A DNA stretch of 64,000 nt from Amylostereum areolatum (Eukaryota > Basidiomycota > Agaricomycetes > Russulales > Stereaceae): contig SAXG01000006.1 in assembly GCA_012932865.1 (NCBI GenBank), positions 248,001-312,000 of the forward strand. Reading direction: 5' to 3'. The notes beneath the pieces are model-generated. The model did no database searches. It was not told where the DNA came from and worked only from the letters and a program-made list of their open reading frames with translations. A program made the translations under genes and the position numbers. Positions 8,870 to 20,424 of this stretch are shown in pieces (position 1 is the stretch's first letter; each line of letters starts with the position of its first letter).

Positions 8870-11800
8870 AACCGCCCCCAGTCGCGTCGTCGGTGGAGGC
8901 AAGGACTTTTGGTATCATCGTCGAATCATTTCGCTGTATTATCATCCATGGATACCTGTGAGCAATCGTTCCCCCGTGTTTGTATCTGTCTACTGTCACC
9001 AAGACAGGCAAACACCATCGATCACGCTCAAAGTCAAGCTGATCGGACGAGTTACCAAAAGAGAAATCGACGCAGACGCGCTGCTTGATAGCGGCGGCAG
9101 AAGGAATTATCCTGAACCGAAGCTTCGTTGAACGCAAGAGTTACCACAAGAAAACTAGAAACCCGTTCCCCGTGCGTAATGTGGATGGCACCGAGAACGT
9201 CATGGGCTGGGTACGCGACACAACGACCCAGCGGATCCGGATATACTCGCCAAGATTCAAGGCGTACCATGAGGAAGAAGCTGAGTTCTTCATCACCGAC
9301 ACGGCGATCATGACATGATCCTTGGAACAGACTGGCTCGACGAGCACAATCCCACCATAGAATGGCAACGAGACCATGTGACTGCTCCCTGCCCTCCCTC
9401 GTGCACTCTGTCCAAACCTCCTGGATGAACCTCGCAACCAAGCCACGGAAAACATCATCGGTCCAATCACAGCGTAAGGTTGAAGCAGGTAAAACCCCGA
9501 GGGCACCTCTCGTCGTGGACGATCCCTTCCCAGAGCCGAACTATGTGTCCTGGACCCCAGTCCCACTTATGTTATTCCTGCACGAAAAGTCAAAGGTGTT
9601 CGCGTTCGCACGGTCCACGCTCCCCTCTACCCGCACGACTCTTCACTGAGAGAAGACGAGCGGCCCATGGTATTCCGAGACTGGGAGATCAATGGATACG
9701 CCACGCCGGAATCCTCCTGAAACGACGGTCCTAATCCAGATGCAGTACCTATCCACGCGGGCTTTACAAAAGCGCAGGAGCTTGCAGAGCATTCAAAAGA
9801 GAACGCACGCCCGCAAACCTTGAAGACTTAGTCCCCGCCGTACCGCGACTTCGCGCCTGTATTGTACAAAAAAACCTCCCGAGCGACTTCCTGACCGACG
9901 ACATGGGACCATGCTATCGACATGAAAGACGGCTTTGAACCCAAACCGTGCAAAATCTACCCCCTCTCAACTTCCGAGCAGATCGAACTCGACACCTTCC
10001 TCGACGACCACCTGAGAGGGCTATATCCGCCCATCGAAGTCACCTCAGGCGAGTCCGTTCTTCTTTGTGAAGAAAAGGATGGAAAGTTGCGTCCCGTACA
10101 GGACTATCGAGAACTAAACAAGGGCACTGTCAAGAACGAATACCCCTTGCCACTGATCTTGAAATTGTCGACCATCTCAAGGTGCAAAGATCTTCTCCAA
10201 GATGGATGTCCGCTGGGGCTACAACAATGTCCGCATCAAGGAAGGCGACGAGTGGAAGGCTGCGTTCAAGACGAATCGCGGTCTCTTCGAACCTACGGTG
10301 ATGTTTTTCGGGCTTATGAACTCCCCTGCGACGTTTCAGGCATGATGAATGAACTGTTCAAGGGTCTCATCGACTCGGGCAGGTCATCATCTACATGGAC
10401 GACATCTTGGTGTTCACTCGCACATGGACGAACACCGTGCCATAGTGCGGCAGGTTCTGCAGTGTTTGCAAGAAACGACCTCTTCCTCAAACCGGAGAAA
10501 TGCGTCTTTGAGCAAGACTCTGTCGAATACCTTGGACTATCATCTCGCATGACAAGATCGCTATGGACCCGTCAAGGTAGCAGGTATTCAGGACTGGCCG
10601 ACACCACGAACGGTCAAAGATGTGCAATCCTTCCTCGGCTTTGGCAACTTCTACCGAACTTCATCAAGGATTCTCCAAGGTTGCACGACCCCTATTTGAC
10701 TGACAAAGAAGACTGCAATGGGACTGGTCAACAGACTGCCAAACTGCGGTTGACACACTGAAAGCTGCGTTTATTCCTCCCCCGTCTTGGTCATGCCTGA
10801 CCCAAAGAAAACTTACCTCGTTGAAGTCGATGCCTCGGACTTTGTACTGGAGGTAACTCTCGCAGAAAGGCGAGACGCGGTCACTGGCATCCAGTGGCGT
10901 GATCTGTCTAAGGCCCCTATCGGAACCGGAACGGAACTACGACATCTACAACAAGGAGCTGCTTGCGATCATCCGTGCGTTGAAGCCTGGCGCCACTACC
11001 TTGAAGGCACCCCCGACACCCCGTCGAAATCTGGACCGATCACAAGAACCTGGAGCACTTCAAGACGGCACAGAAGCTGAGCCCCGACAGGCACGTTGGG
11101 CTCTATTCCTCACTCGATTTGATTCTCGCTCGTTCATAAACCAGGAATTCCCACCGCCCGGACCAATGTCTCGACGACCGATCACAAGATGGTGTTGAAA
11201 ACGACAACAAGGAGCACGTCTTGCTTGACCCAAGTACTTCCAGTACGTGCAACAAGGCCAGGAGCAGTAACTCCCTTGGTGATGTCAAACTCCGACGACG
11301 TATCCGCGACTGCAAAAACCAGGACATCGAGGTCGTTCAAGCCTGGACGCCATCTTACGAAACGGACCACGTACACTCGTCAGAACCTTCAAGAGTGGAA
11401 CTCGAAGAAGGCCTGGTCCTGTTCAGAGGAAAGGTATATTCCCTGCAGATGACGAGTTGGCGACCGACATTGTCAAAATGTACCATGAATTGCCCCTGGC
11501 TGGACACCCGGTCGCTTCAAGAATTACGAGCTTGTGAGTCGTGAATTTGGTGGCTGGCATGTCTGTCTTTGTCCGCGATTTGTAGCGGATGCGCAACCGC
11601 CAGTCGACGAAGACACACAGAGCAGCCGACCCCACGTCGAACCGAGATCCAAACGATATACCCGATCGACCATTTGGCGTCATCTCCACCGACTTCATCG
11701 TCGAACTCCCTGACTGCGAAGGCATAACGCCGTCAATGTTGTGGTCGATCGCCTCACCAAGATGGTGGTTACCACCCAGTACAACGAAGATCACCAGTGA

Positions 11801-12820
11801 TGGCACGGCCGACATTCTCTTCGACAGGTATATACCGACACTACGGCTTAGCAGACAAGATCATCTCGGATCGTGGACCCCAATTTGCTGGACAGGTGAT
11901 TGCTGTACACTCAACGAGAAGCTCGGGATCAAGTCCGCCCTCAGCACAGCGTATCACCCACAGACAGACGGCCAAACCGAACGCGAGAACCAGAACCTCG
12001 AGCAGTTTCTTATGCGATATTCTGCAACACTACGTCAAGAACGACGGGTGAAGTGGTTGCCCTTCTTCGAGTTTTCTCACAACTCTGCCACCATGCAGCT
12101 ACTGGAAAGGCTCCCTTTGAAGTCCTCTACGGCTTCCTCCCGAAAATGTACCCATCCGTAAACCCATCCTCAAAGGTCTCCCTGCATTGAAGAACAGCCT
12201 CGTCAACTTGAAGAAGTCCGACAAGAGATCAAAGCCAGCCTTGCCCTCGCATCGACTTGATGAAGCCACTACAATGGCGACACGGTCAGCGAATCAATGC
12301 AGTTTGCCGTCGGAGAAAGTATGGCTAGAAGGACAAAATCTGAAGACGACAAGACCGAAAGCTAAGCTTGCTGCCAAACGATTTGGACCTTCGAAATCTT
12401 GACGTCATCAGCCCAGTCACACTACCGCTTGAAGCTGCCGAAGACGTGGGAATACATCCAGTCTTCATGCCTCGCTGCTCACCGCGTACAAGGAGACAGC
12501 CGCTCCGGGCCAATTATGAACAGCCGCCACCAGACCTCTTGCGATGAGAAGAATACGATGTTGAAGAACATTTCGACTCTAAACCATCGAACAAGAAAGG
12601 ATTCAGTACCTTGTCAAGTGGGCCGGCTCATCCGACTCCGAAAACACCTGGCTCCCGTGTTCGTCGCTCTCAAAGGTACCGACATGATGCGACTTTCTAC
12701 AAGCGCCATCCAAATGCGCCCCGCCCGTGCGTTCCCTCGGCATTCCTTTGAACGATTTTCTGCATCCACCCTTGCAGATGACATCGCGCTCCAGGCGAAA
12801 CGTTCTTAAAGGGGGGGTAA
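8868..12820 (+). pseudogene. C1 pol, multiply frameshifted
   Basis: Collinear with C2 pol throughout: protease region (~9090), RT with a recognisable ATGGACGACATC (YMDD) near 10393, RNase H (~10800), integrase (SDRGPQF near 11870; QTDGQTE near 11965) and chromodomain (~12600). No frame stays open for more than about 280 codons. Changes are mostly 1-2 nt deletions or insertions. The AAAGGGGGGG polypurine tract (12808-12820) precedes the 3' LTR. Confidence 0.8.
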
Positions 12821-13229
12821 TGTCACGGATCGCTCCATTTCTTCTTTTCGTTTGCAGACCTTGTACACGCGACGCGCCACAGCACATGACTTTCCTTCGC
12901 AATCAATGCTCCAACGACGTCATTGCCCGGACTTCCAAACGGTGTTCCGCATCCTTATCTATGACATCATGCTCCGGACTCCCGTCCTCTCCCATGACTC
13001 CTTTCTATTTTCCCCCCGCTCGCACACTATCGCATCGCATTGCACCATCGTTCCCACTTTATATAAGGACAGTATCCCTTTCCCTTTTCTCAGACTGTCC
13101 ATTCGTCATACGTACTGTAGCGCATGTTGCACTACCCTAGACCCCGGCACTCTCGAATCTATTCTCTTCTCGCTCCTCCCATCGTCGCGACTTAGGCGGT
13201 TCATCGGTCTCTAAACTGCATTTCTGACA
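12821..13229 (+). repeat. Family C 3' LTR (C1), damaged
   Basis: 409 bp, with scattered 1-nt deletions and some substitutions relative to the 420-bp LTRs at 6244, 20005, 26681 and 62338. It is clearly not the sister of the 6244 LTR. Right flank CTACC. Confidence 0.88.
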
Positions 13230-15548
13230 CTACCATACTTGGTCGCCTGTTTGAGCTGATCTCGAGCGTGAATGTTTGATCGTGCTGCATTTTCATCAAT
13301 TTAGCAGCTATTTCCAGACTTGCTTCTGCGTTATCCCACGTGTTTTTAAAGTTCTTTATTCTTTCTTCGGCTGTCGGTATTCGCGGGTCGGTCGGTATCG
13401 TCGGGTTGAAAACCGGTTGATAATCCGTGTAGGAGTTCAAATGGGGAGGTTTTTGTAGCAGAATGTTGTCGTATATTGTGTGCAAATTCTGCTTTTGGTA
13501 AGAGTTTTGCCCAATTTGTCTGATCTCCGTTGCAGAATGCTCTAAGATATTGTTCTAATTCTTGGTTCACTCTTTCTGTTTCGCCATCTGTTTGGGGATG
13601 GTATGCTGTACTGAGTGACAAGACAATTCCAAGGCTTTCGCAAATGGATTGGAATACTTTGGACGCAAATTGAGGACCTCTGTCTGATATCATTCTTTTC
13701 CACAGTCCGAATCGTCTGTATACATTGTCGATCAGAAGATCAGCTGTCTCTTCTGCGTTGATTGTCTTTAGACATGGTGTGAATACTGCGGTTTTGGTGA
13801 ACCTGTCGACGGACCACGTTGATCGAATCAAATCCATTGGAGATCGGAAGATCTGTGATGAAATCTGATGTGATCGTTTCCCATGGTCGTTCTGGTATTT
13901 CTGTAGGTTGTAATGGGTGTTTTACCGGATGTGTGACATTCTTTGTTGACTGGCATACGGGGCATCCTTGAATGTAGCCTTTTACGAAGGAAATCATCTT
14001 AGGCCACCAAAAGTTTCTTTGTACCAGTTTCTAGAGTTTTCATTTCTCCTGGATGTCCAATCGTCTGGAGATCATGATGCGATTTTAGGATCATGCGTCG
14101 CAGTTCGAGATTCTGTGGTACGTAGATCTTCCCTTTTCTGATGATCAGATCGTTCTCGAAGTTCCAGTCTTCAATTCCTTTTGCAAGGGTACGTGGTCCC
14201 GATCTTTTGATCGTATCTAGTGCTGTCCAAACTTCATCATCTAGGTGTGAGAAGTTCCTTAGTGCCTTGAGAAGTTCTTTATCTCCGACTGCTTCAACTG
14301 TTCCTCTTCCGGTGGCTCTAGCCTTGAATATCGAAGGATGGAGTAGGATTCGTTCGTCGTTGTCTGGAATGTCTTCTTTATAATCTGATCTTCTAGAAAG
14401 TCCGTCCGCTTTATTTGTACTTCCTGGTTTGTGCACCAGGGTGTAGTCGAAGCGGGATAGGTACAAGCTCCATCGTGCTTGTCGTTGATTGAGTTTCTGG
14501 GCTGTTGTAAAATATTCTAGATTTTTATGGTCTGTCCAGATTTCGATCTTGTAGTTCGCTCCTTCTAGATAGTGTCGCCAGTGTTCTAGGGCTTTCACCA
14601 CTCCCAAAAGTTCTTTGTCGTATATTTCGTAATTCTGTTCCGCTGGTGACAATGATTTGGACAGGTACGCGACTGGATGCCATCTTTCGGTTTCATCCGG
14701 TTGCGATAGGATAGCTCTGTACGCGAAGTCGGAGGCGTCGCTTTCTATACGGAATGGTTTGTTTTCGTCAGGCATGATCAAGACTGGGGACAACGTGAAT
14801 TCGTGTTTCAGTCTGTTGAAGGTATTTTCGCATTCGGTCATCCAGTTCCATTCATGGTCCTTCTTCGTGAGTTGGAATAATGGTCTTGCGATCTCAGAAT
14901 AATCTCTGATGAAGCGTCGATAGAAATTTCCAAATCCGAGGAATGATTGAACTTCTCTTACTTTCCTCGGTGTAGGCCATTCGGATAGTCCTTGAACCTT
15001 AATCGGGTCCATCTGTACCTTGTTATGCGTGATTATCACGCCTAGGTACTCGATTGATGATTGTTTGAAGAAGCACTTTTCTGGTTTCAGGAATAGATCG
15101 TTCCGTTCCAGAATTTGAAGGGCTTCTCTCATCAGTCTTCTATGTTCGTCGAGTGTTTCTGTGAATATCAATATGTCGTCCATGTACACCACTACTTTCC
15201 CTGTGTCTATTAATCCCTTGAATAGTGCGTTCATCATTGCTTGGAATGTTGCGGGCGAGTTGGTTAGTCCGAAGAACATCACCATCGGTTCGAACAGGCC
15301 TCTGTTTGTTTTGAACGCAGCTTTCCATTGATCTCCTTCTTTGATTCGAACGTTGTTGTATCCCCATCGGAGATCGAGCTTTGAGAAGATCTTAGCGCCT
15401 TTTAATTTGTCGATGAGATCTGAGATGAGTGGGATCAGGTATTCATTTTTTACCATGATGGAGTTGAGATAGCGATAGTCCTGTACTGGTCGAAGAGATC
15501 CATCTTTCTTCTTGATAAAAAATAAGGGCAATGATATCTCTGATTTTG
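13230..15548 (-). pseudogene. B2: internal fragment of family B pol
   Basis: Minus-strand B pol running from the RT N-terminus (FFIKKKDGSLRPVQDYRYLN near 15525) through YMDD, RNase H, the integrase zinc finger and catalytic core to just before the GPY/F region, where C1 cuts it. Between ~14030 and 15531 there is one clean 510-codon frame. Between 13230 and ~14030 small indels break it, as in neighbouring C1. The right edge (GATTTTG) is cut by the 5' LTR of A1-head. No LTR, Gag or 3' module remains. Confidence 0.82.
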
Positions 15549-16159
15549 TGTCATGAACGGTCTATAATTTTCTTTTTACTTTACATCGGTTACACGCTTT
15601 AGGACTTATCGACTTATCACCGGTCCGGCTCCACCTTGGCCCGGACCCGGCTCATCTATATCCCGCCCGGACCCACGTGACTCATCTCGGTCCGGGTCTG
15701 ACTCCTTTCTCTTGACTCATGCTGTACGATACTGACTCATGCTGTGCTCTTTTACATACGACTGCTTACTTATACTTGGTCTGCTTACTGATCGCCGTGT
15801 ATTGGTTGCTTACCTAAGTCTCTCTCCTCTTGTGTATATAAGGCTCGCTCTCGCTGTACATATTCCTTATCTCGAGCTAGTCAATTCTACCGACTTTGCT
15901 TGCTTTCCCTTGTCTGTCGCCGTGTCTGATCGGCTCCCCTCTGTCGTCCTCATCTTCTAGTCAGCTGTGTCGTAACTTGGTGCTGTCGCACTAGTCGTTG
16001 CTGAAATAAGCTCGAGATCTGTTTACTCTTGCACCACCCTACGACCGTCCCTATGTACTGTAGCGTAGTAGTAGTAGTACCCGTCTGGTACTGACCTTGT
16101 TCTTCCCCCGTGCCGCCCTAGACCGTTGCCCCCAGAGTACGCGACTCGTTACCCTGACA
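15549..16159 (+). repeat. Family A 5' LTR (long form, 611 bp)
   Basis: TGTCATGAACGG...ACCCTGACA, TATATAAGG box at 15835, TACTGTAG at 16056. I set the end at 16159 because a TGACA terminus is followed three bases later by TGGTCGTGCGCAC, a good tRNA-type primer-binding site. The 3' LTRs of A3 and A4 lack 153 bp of this sequence (equivalent to 16005-16157) between two CTGA repeats. Confidence 0.75.
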
Positions 16160-16162
16160 TTG

Positions 16163-16176
16163 TGGTCGTGCGCACG
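16163..16176 (+). promoter_or_regulatory. Putative primer-binding site, family A
   Basis: TGGTCGTGCGCACG starts with TGG, the complement of a tRNA CCA end, 3 nt after the LTR. Shared with A4; the palindromic copies carry one C-to-T change (TGGTCATGCG). Confidence 0.45.
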
Positions 16177-16477
16177 TATACCGGTGCCGGCTTGACGTTT
16201 CCTCGAAACGTTACACCTACTCGAGACTCTCCAATACCAGGAGTTGAAAGCTCAGAGGTGACAGTAGAAGGTGCACCTTTGGTGTAGGAAACGAGTAAAA
16301 GCGGCGAAAGGAAAGCGGTTTAGGAAGTCTTTGGGCTCGTGTCCCCTAGACGAAGAGACAGCCAACAGGTCGAGAAGACTGAGGCAGACCGTCTTGCGAT
16401 CTCATAACAGAACCACCTTCCCTCGACAAAATCTTCCCTTGCCGCACAGAGTAACCATTTCGACTGGGGGCTCGTGC

Positions 16478-16856
16478 ATGGAAGATTGGCGCTCGCAAGT
16501 ACAAGAATTCATCCCCATCAGCCACGACGCTATCATCTCCCTCATCAACGAATCTAAAGACCCTTGGGCCTGGCACAATTGGAAGGTCGCCCTCGGCGTA
16601 GAAGAACTTGAAGACTCCGTCGTAGACGTCCACTTCTATCGCCTCAAAATAAGCGAACAAGGAAACGGAAACCTCTACGTCTACTTCTGCCCATACGTCA
16701 CCTACCGCTACAAACTTGAGCAACCCCCAAAGTCCTTCTACGCGCCCCAACGAGAAAATACCAGTGGACACTCGACACACCCACCGCCTCCTTACACCAG
16801 GCAACACCCCCAGCCCCACACCAGAGCCAGAGGTCATCGACCTCACCCACTTATAA
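16478..16856 (+). pseudogene. A1-head ORF0, one-base frameshift
   Basis: Starts at ATG 16478 (MEDWRSQVQEFIPISHDAII...). In A1 it would end at the same TAA (16854) as its sisters, but an extra C in CGCGCCCCAACG near 16745 shifts the frame before the SUMO-interaction-like C-terminus. A private ATG at 16054 is the only other sense ATG between the TATA box and this start. Confidence 0.6.
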
Positions 16857-17927
16857 ACAATCCCCTCGTTCGGACTCAACGGCTCCGACTCCAGTTCTGA
16901 CTCCGACACCGACGTCGAGGACGAAAACTGCTACATATATCTCCTCCCTCTAGGCTTCACTGAACGAGGAAACGACTTCTTTGTCCAACTCGGAGACACC
17001 ACTGTCGAAGTCGCCTTTGTAGCAACCCAAACAAGTGGCATCAGTTGGTACTTCGCCAACGAAAGCCAAGACGACCTCACTGAAGCCGACTTCAACCTCA
17101 TCGCCGCCTCCGCCCTACCGCCTGTCACCGACGAAGACTTCTCCGACCTCGACGAACCAATCATGGCTGCCCAGTGGATCCGCACCGACCCCCAACCCCC
17201 TCTCCCCGCCGAACTTGCCAACTGCACCGAAATCGGTGGAACATGGAACATCGTCATCGGCCAAACTGGCTCTCCCATCCAACACATGAATAACGGCACC
17301 GACGATGCCTGGCTCATGGAAGTAAATGGCCAATGGGTCGCCATCCCTGCCGTGCTTGTTGCTGCCCTCAACCTGCCACCCCCCACCGTCAACGTCACGG
17401 CCCCCCCCATCACCGTCAACCCCCCTGCGGTCACTGTTAGTGCCCCAGCCGCCGCCGCCGCCAGACCCCCCCGAAAGAAAGTCCACGCGAAAACTCCTGA
17501 AGGCTTCTCTTGGAAACGAGAGGACTTCAATGACTGGATGCGGTCGTGCGAGGAATACATGCGAGCCGCTGAGGATGACCTCGTGACGGACAAGGACAAA
17601 GTCCTCTTCATTCTCACCTACATGACGGGGGAGGCAGCACGCACCTGGAAGGCCGAGTATGAGGATGCACACTTGGCCAATGGAGCCATGGTCGCCTGGG
17701 TGGACTTCCACAAAGCACTCAAAGGGGCCTTCACCGACGTCAATGAGCAGCACCATGCCGCAGTCGAACTAGACGGGTTCAAACAGACGAAGGGTACCAC
17801 TGCCCATGAATACTTCGCCAAGTTCGAGCAACTCGCAAGGAAGGCAGGATACTCCACGGCGCAGGACCCTATCCACCTCATGCAGCTGCTCAAACACAAC
17901 GTCTACTATCGGACCATCGACTCCATC
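16857..17927 (+). pseudogene. A1-head Gag: ATG-less N-extension plus gag, truncated
   Basis: After the ORF0 TAA the same frame stays open for 102 codons without ATG (GSDSSSDSDTDVEDENC; LGDTTVEVAFVATQTSGISW), then reaches the first ATG at 17163 (MAAQWIRTDPQP). A Pro/Val-rich linker follows, then a Ty3-like capsid domain (EDFNDWMRSCEEYMRAAEDD; YMTGEAARTWKAEYEDAHLA). Coding is cut at 17927 (TIDSI) by B1-head. Capsid would assemble the virus-like particle. This copy has no knuckle of its own; it is in A1-tail. Confidence 0.75.
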
Positions 17928-18467
17928 TGTTACAACTTGTCCAAGGTACTTCATTTTCCATTGCCTTATTAGGAAGGACGTCGCTAAACGACGGATTACG
18001 ACTGTGCCCCAGTTCGTAACCGTCTCAACGACGCGACGACGACAGTGCCACAGATCGTCACCGTCCCAACGACAGTGCCACAGATCGTCACCGTCTCAAC
18101 GGCACAGCCGCGACAGTGCCACAGTCTCATCCCCGTAGATACTTGATGCGACCGTCGCTCAATGTACATATATTTACTCGACCTCCTTTCTTATAAAAGG
18201 AGGCTCATCGAACGAGCCATTCCTCAGCTCGTTCTCTTTGTAAATACAGGACTGTTCTAACTAAAGAACCTCCTCTTAAGTATACTAAAGAGAGCCCAAA
18301 GTAACTAAGTCGAAAGCTCGCCTAAGTCTTCCGTGAAGACTTACTGCTTCGCTTATCGACCTCAACCTTCGTATCACCGAGACATCTGGATCACCTGATC
18401 CCACCTCTCATCTACACGAATACTGTAGCCTGAGCCGCTTGTCACGTGATAAGGACCGTCCTTAACA
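17928..18467 (+). repeat. Family B 5' LTR (B1-head)
   Basis: 540 bp, TGTTACAACTTG...CCTTAACA, TATAAAAG at 18192, TACTGTAG at 18421. Same length as the LTR at 1482-2021; I noticed one difference (GACATCTGG against GACGTCTGG). Left TSD half is CCATC at 17923-17927. Confidence 0.92.
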
Positions 18468-20004
18468 CTAGAACGAGCTCTCCTCTACACTAGCTCACCC
18501 TACAGTTTGGCGCAGAGCGTCAAACGAAACACCCACCACGGAGTCAGCGGAACAACCCGCTGAAAAAAGACCATCAGATTTTGAGATCCCTCAGCTCCAA
18601 TCAAACTGCAGTCGAGACTTCCCTAACGGAAACGAAGATCATCACTGGACATTTGACCCCTATCATCTCCTTTTTTACTACGACGGAGCCCTCGTCGCGA
18701 AAGAAAGCAAAGGAACATACGCATACCAGTGGAACCCACCCATATACAGATGGACCCGGTCAAAATCCAAGGGCTAGCCGAATGGCCCACACCGAGGAAA
18801 GTAAAAGAAGTCCAATCATTCCTCGGATTTGGAAATTTCTATCGACGCTTCATCAAAGACTATTCTAAGATCGCCAGACCCCTATTCCAGCTCACAAAGA
18901 AAGACCACGAATGGAACTGGACGGCCGAATGTGAACGTACCTTCGAAAGATTGAAACGAGAATTCACATCATCCCCAATCTTAATCATGCCCGATGAAAA
19001 CAAACCATTCCGCATAGAGAGTGACGCCTCCGATTTTGCGTACGGAGCTATCCTATCGCAGCCAGATGAGATCGAAAGATGGCATCCGGTCGCGTACCTA
19101 TCCAAATCACTGTCTCCCGCGGAACAGAATTACGAGATATACGACAAAGAACTCTTAGGAGTAGTGAAAGCCTTAGAACACTGGCGACACTATCTAGAAG
19201 GAGCGAACCACAAAGTCGAAATCTGGACAGATCATAAAAATCTAGAATATTTCACAACAGCTCAGAAACTCAATCGACGACAAGCACGATGGAGCTTGTA
19301 CCTGTCCCGTTTTGACTACACCTTCGTACACAAACCAGGAAGTACAAACAAAGCAGATGGACTTTCTAGAAGACCAGATCATAAGGAAGACATTCCAGAC
19401 AACGACGACCGCATCCTGCTCCACCCTTCGGTTTTCAGGGCTAGAGCCACCGGAAGGGGAACAGTCGAAGCAGTCGGAGACAAAGAACTTCTCAAAGAAC
19501 TAAGAAACTTCTCACACCTAGATGATGAAGTTTGGACAGCGTTAGATACGATCAAAAGATCGGGACCACGCACCCTCGCAAAAGGAATCGAAGATTGGAA
19601 CTTCGAGAACGATCTGATCATCAGAAAAGGAAAGATCTATGTGCCACAGAATCTCGAACTTAGACGCATGATCCTAAAATCGCATCATGATCTGGAAACG
19701 ATTGGACATCCAGGCGAAATGAAAACTCTGGAGCTGGTACAAAGAAACTTTTGGTGGCCAAAGATGATTTCCTTCGTAAAAGGCTATGTTCAAGGATGCC
19801 CCGTATGTCAATCAACGAAGAACGTCACGCATCCGGCAAAACACCCACTACAACCTACAGAAATACCAGAACGACCATGGGAAACGATCACATCAGATTT
19901 CATCACAGATCTTCCGATATCCAACGGATTTGATTCAATCAACGTAGTCGTTGACAGGTTCACCAAAACCGCAGTATTCACACCGTGCCTTAAGACGATC
20001 AACG
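18468..20004 (+). pseudogene. B1-head Gag N-extension fused by deletion to pol (RNase H-integrase)
   Basis: 18468-18757 is the ATG-less Gag leader frame (FDPYHLLFYYDGALVAKES). At the TACAGAT junction it meets pol sequence beginning MDPVKIQGLAEWPTPRKVKE. From there the pol frame is open through RNase H (FRIESDASDFAYGAILSQ), the integrase HHCC finger (HHDLETIGHPGEMKTLE...CPVCQSTKN) and the first catalytic Asp (TSDFITDLP). It is cut at 20004 by the C2 LTR. Gag, protease and RT are missing, so it is non-autonomous. Confidence 0.8.
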
Positions 20005-20424
20005 TGTCAGAAACACAGTTTACGAGACCGATGAACCGCCTAAGTCGCGACGATGGGAGGAGCGAGAAGAAAATAGATTCGAGAGTGCCGGGGTCTAGGG
20101 TAGTGCAACGTGCGCTACAGTACCGTATGACGAGATGGACAGTCTAGGGAAAAGGGAAGAGAAACACTGTCCTTATATACAAGTGGGAACGATGGTGCGA
20201 TGTGATGCGATAGTGGTGCGAGCGGGGGGAACAATAGGAAAGGAGTCATGGGGCGGAGGACGAAGGTCCGGAGCAGTGATGTCATAGATAAGGATGCGGA
20301 ACCCCGCTCGGAAGTCCGGGCAATGACGTCATTGAAGCATGTGATGCGAGGGAAAGTCATGTGCCGTGACACGTCGCGTGTACGAGGTCTGCAAACGAAG
20401 AGAGAAATGGAGCGATCCGTGACA
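20005..20424 (-). repeat. Family C 3' LTR (C2)
   Basis: 420 bp, matching the C1 5' LTR (6244-6663) over the portions compared. It is preceded in element sense by a polypurine tract (AAAGGGGGGGTAA, 20425-20437). Outer flank CAACG. Confidence 0.92.

Larger units (their letters stand above)
6244..13229 (+). mobile_element. C1: family C Ty3/Gypsy element, indel-riddled
   Basis: 5' LTR, leader, gag, pol, PPT and 3' LTR in order. The first ~660 bp are as clean as C2. From ~6.9 kb onward 1-nt insertions and deletions appear every few tens of bases and destroy all frames. The flanks do not form a TSD with each other: CGTTG on the left matches CAACG at the left of C2 instead. The two LTRs are dissimilar (420 clean bp against 409 damaged bp), consistent with their coming from two different insertions. 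Confidence 0.8.
15549..17927 (+). mobile_element. A1-head: 5' part of a family A Ty3/Gypsy element
   Basis: Long 5' LTR, leader, ORF0 and gag, cut at 17927 by the LTR of B1-head at the CCATC duplication. The other half is A1-tail (230-1481). Left flank is B2 (GATTTTG). Confidence 0.85.
17928..20004 (+). mobile_element. B1-head: 5' half of a family B element with an internal deletion
   Basis: 5' LTR, leader, and then a jump from the Gag N-extension straight into RNase H. The junction keeps one copy of TACAGAT, present at both deletion ends in B4 (near 44098 and 47503), so ~3.4 kb was lost by microhomology. It ends at CAACG (20000-20004) against C2; the same 5 bp (CGTTG) borders C1 at 6239-6243, where the B sequence resumes. 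Confidence 0.85.

Noticed and set aside
13225..13234. CTACC after the C1 3' LTR and CTACT (complement of AGTAG at 27101) as a TSD of a second C insertion.
   Set aside because: 4 of 5 bases match, but one flank is family B pol and the other family A pol, and CTACC is explained by B sequence with a 1-nt loss.
16056..16080. (TAG)n microsatellite in the family A LTR as a separate feature.
   Set aside because: Only about four units and constant in all copies; part of the LTR.
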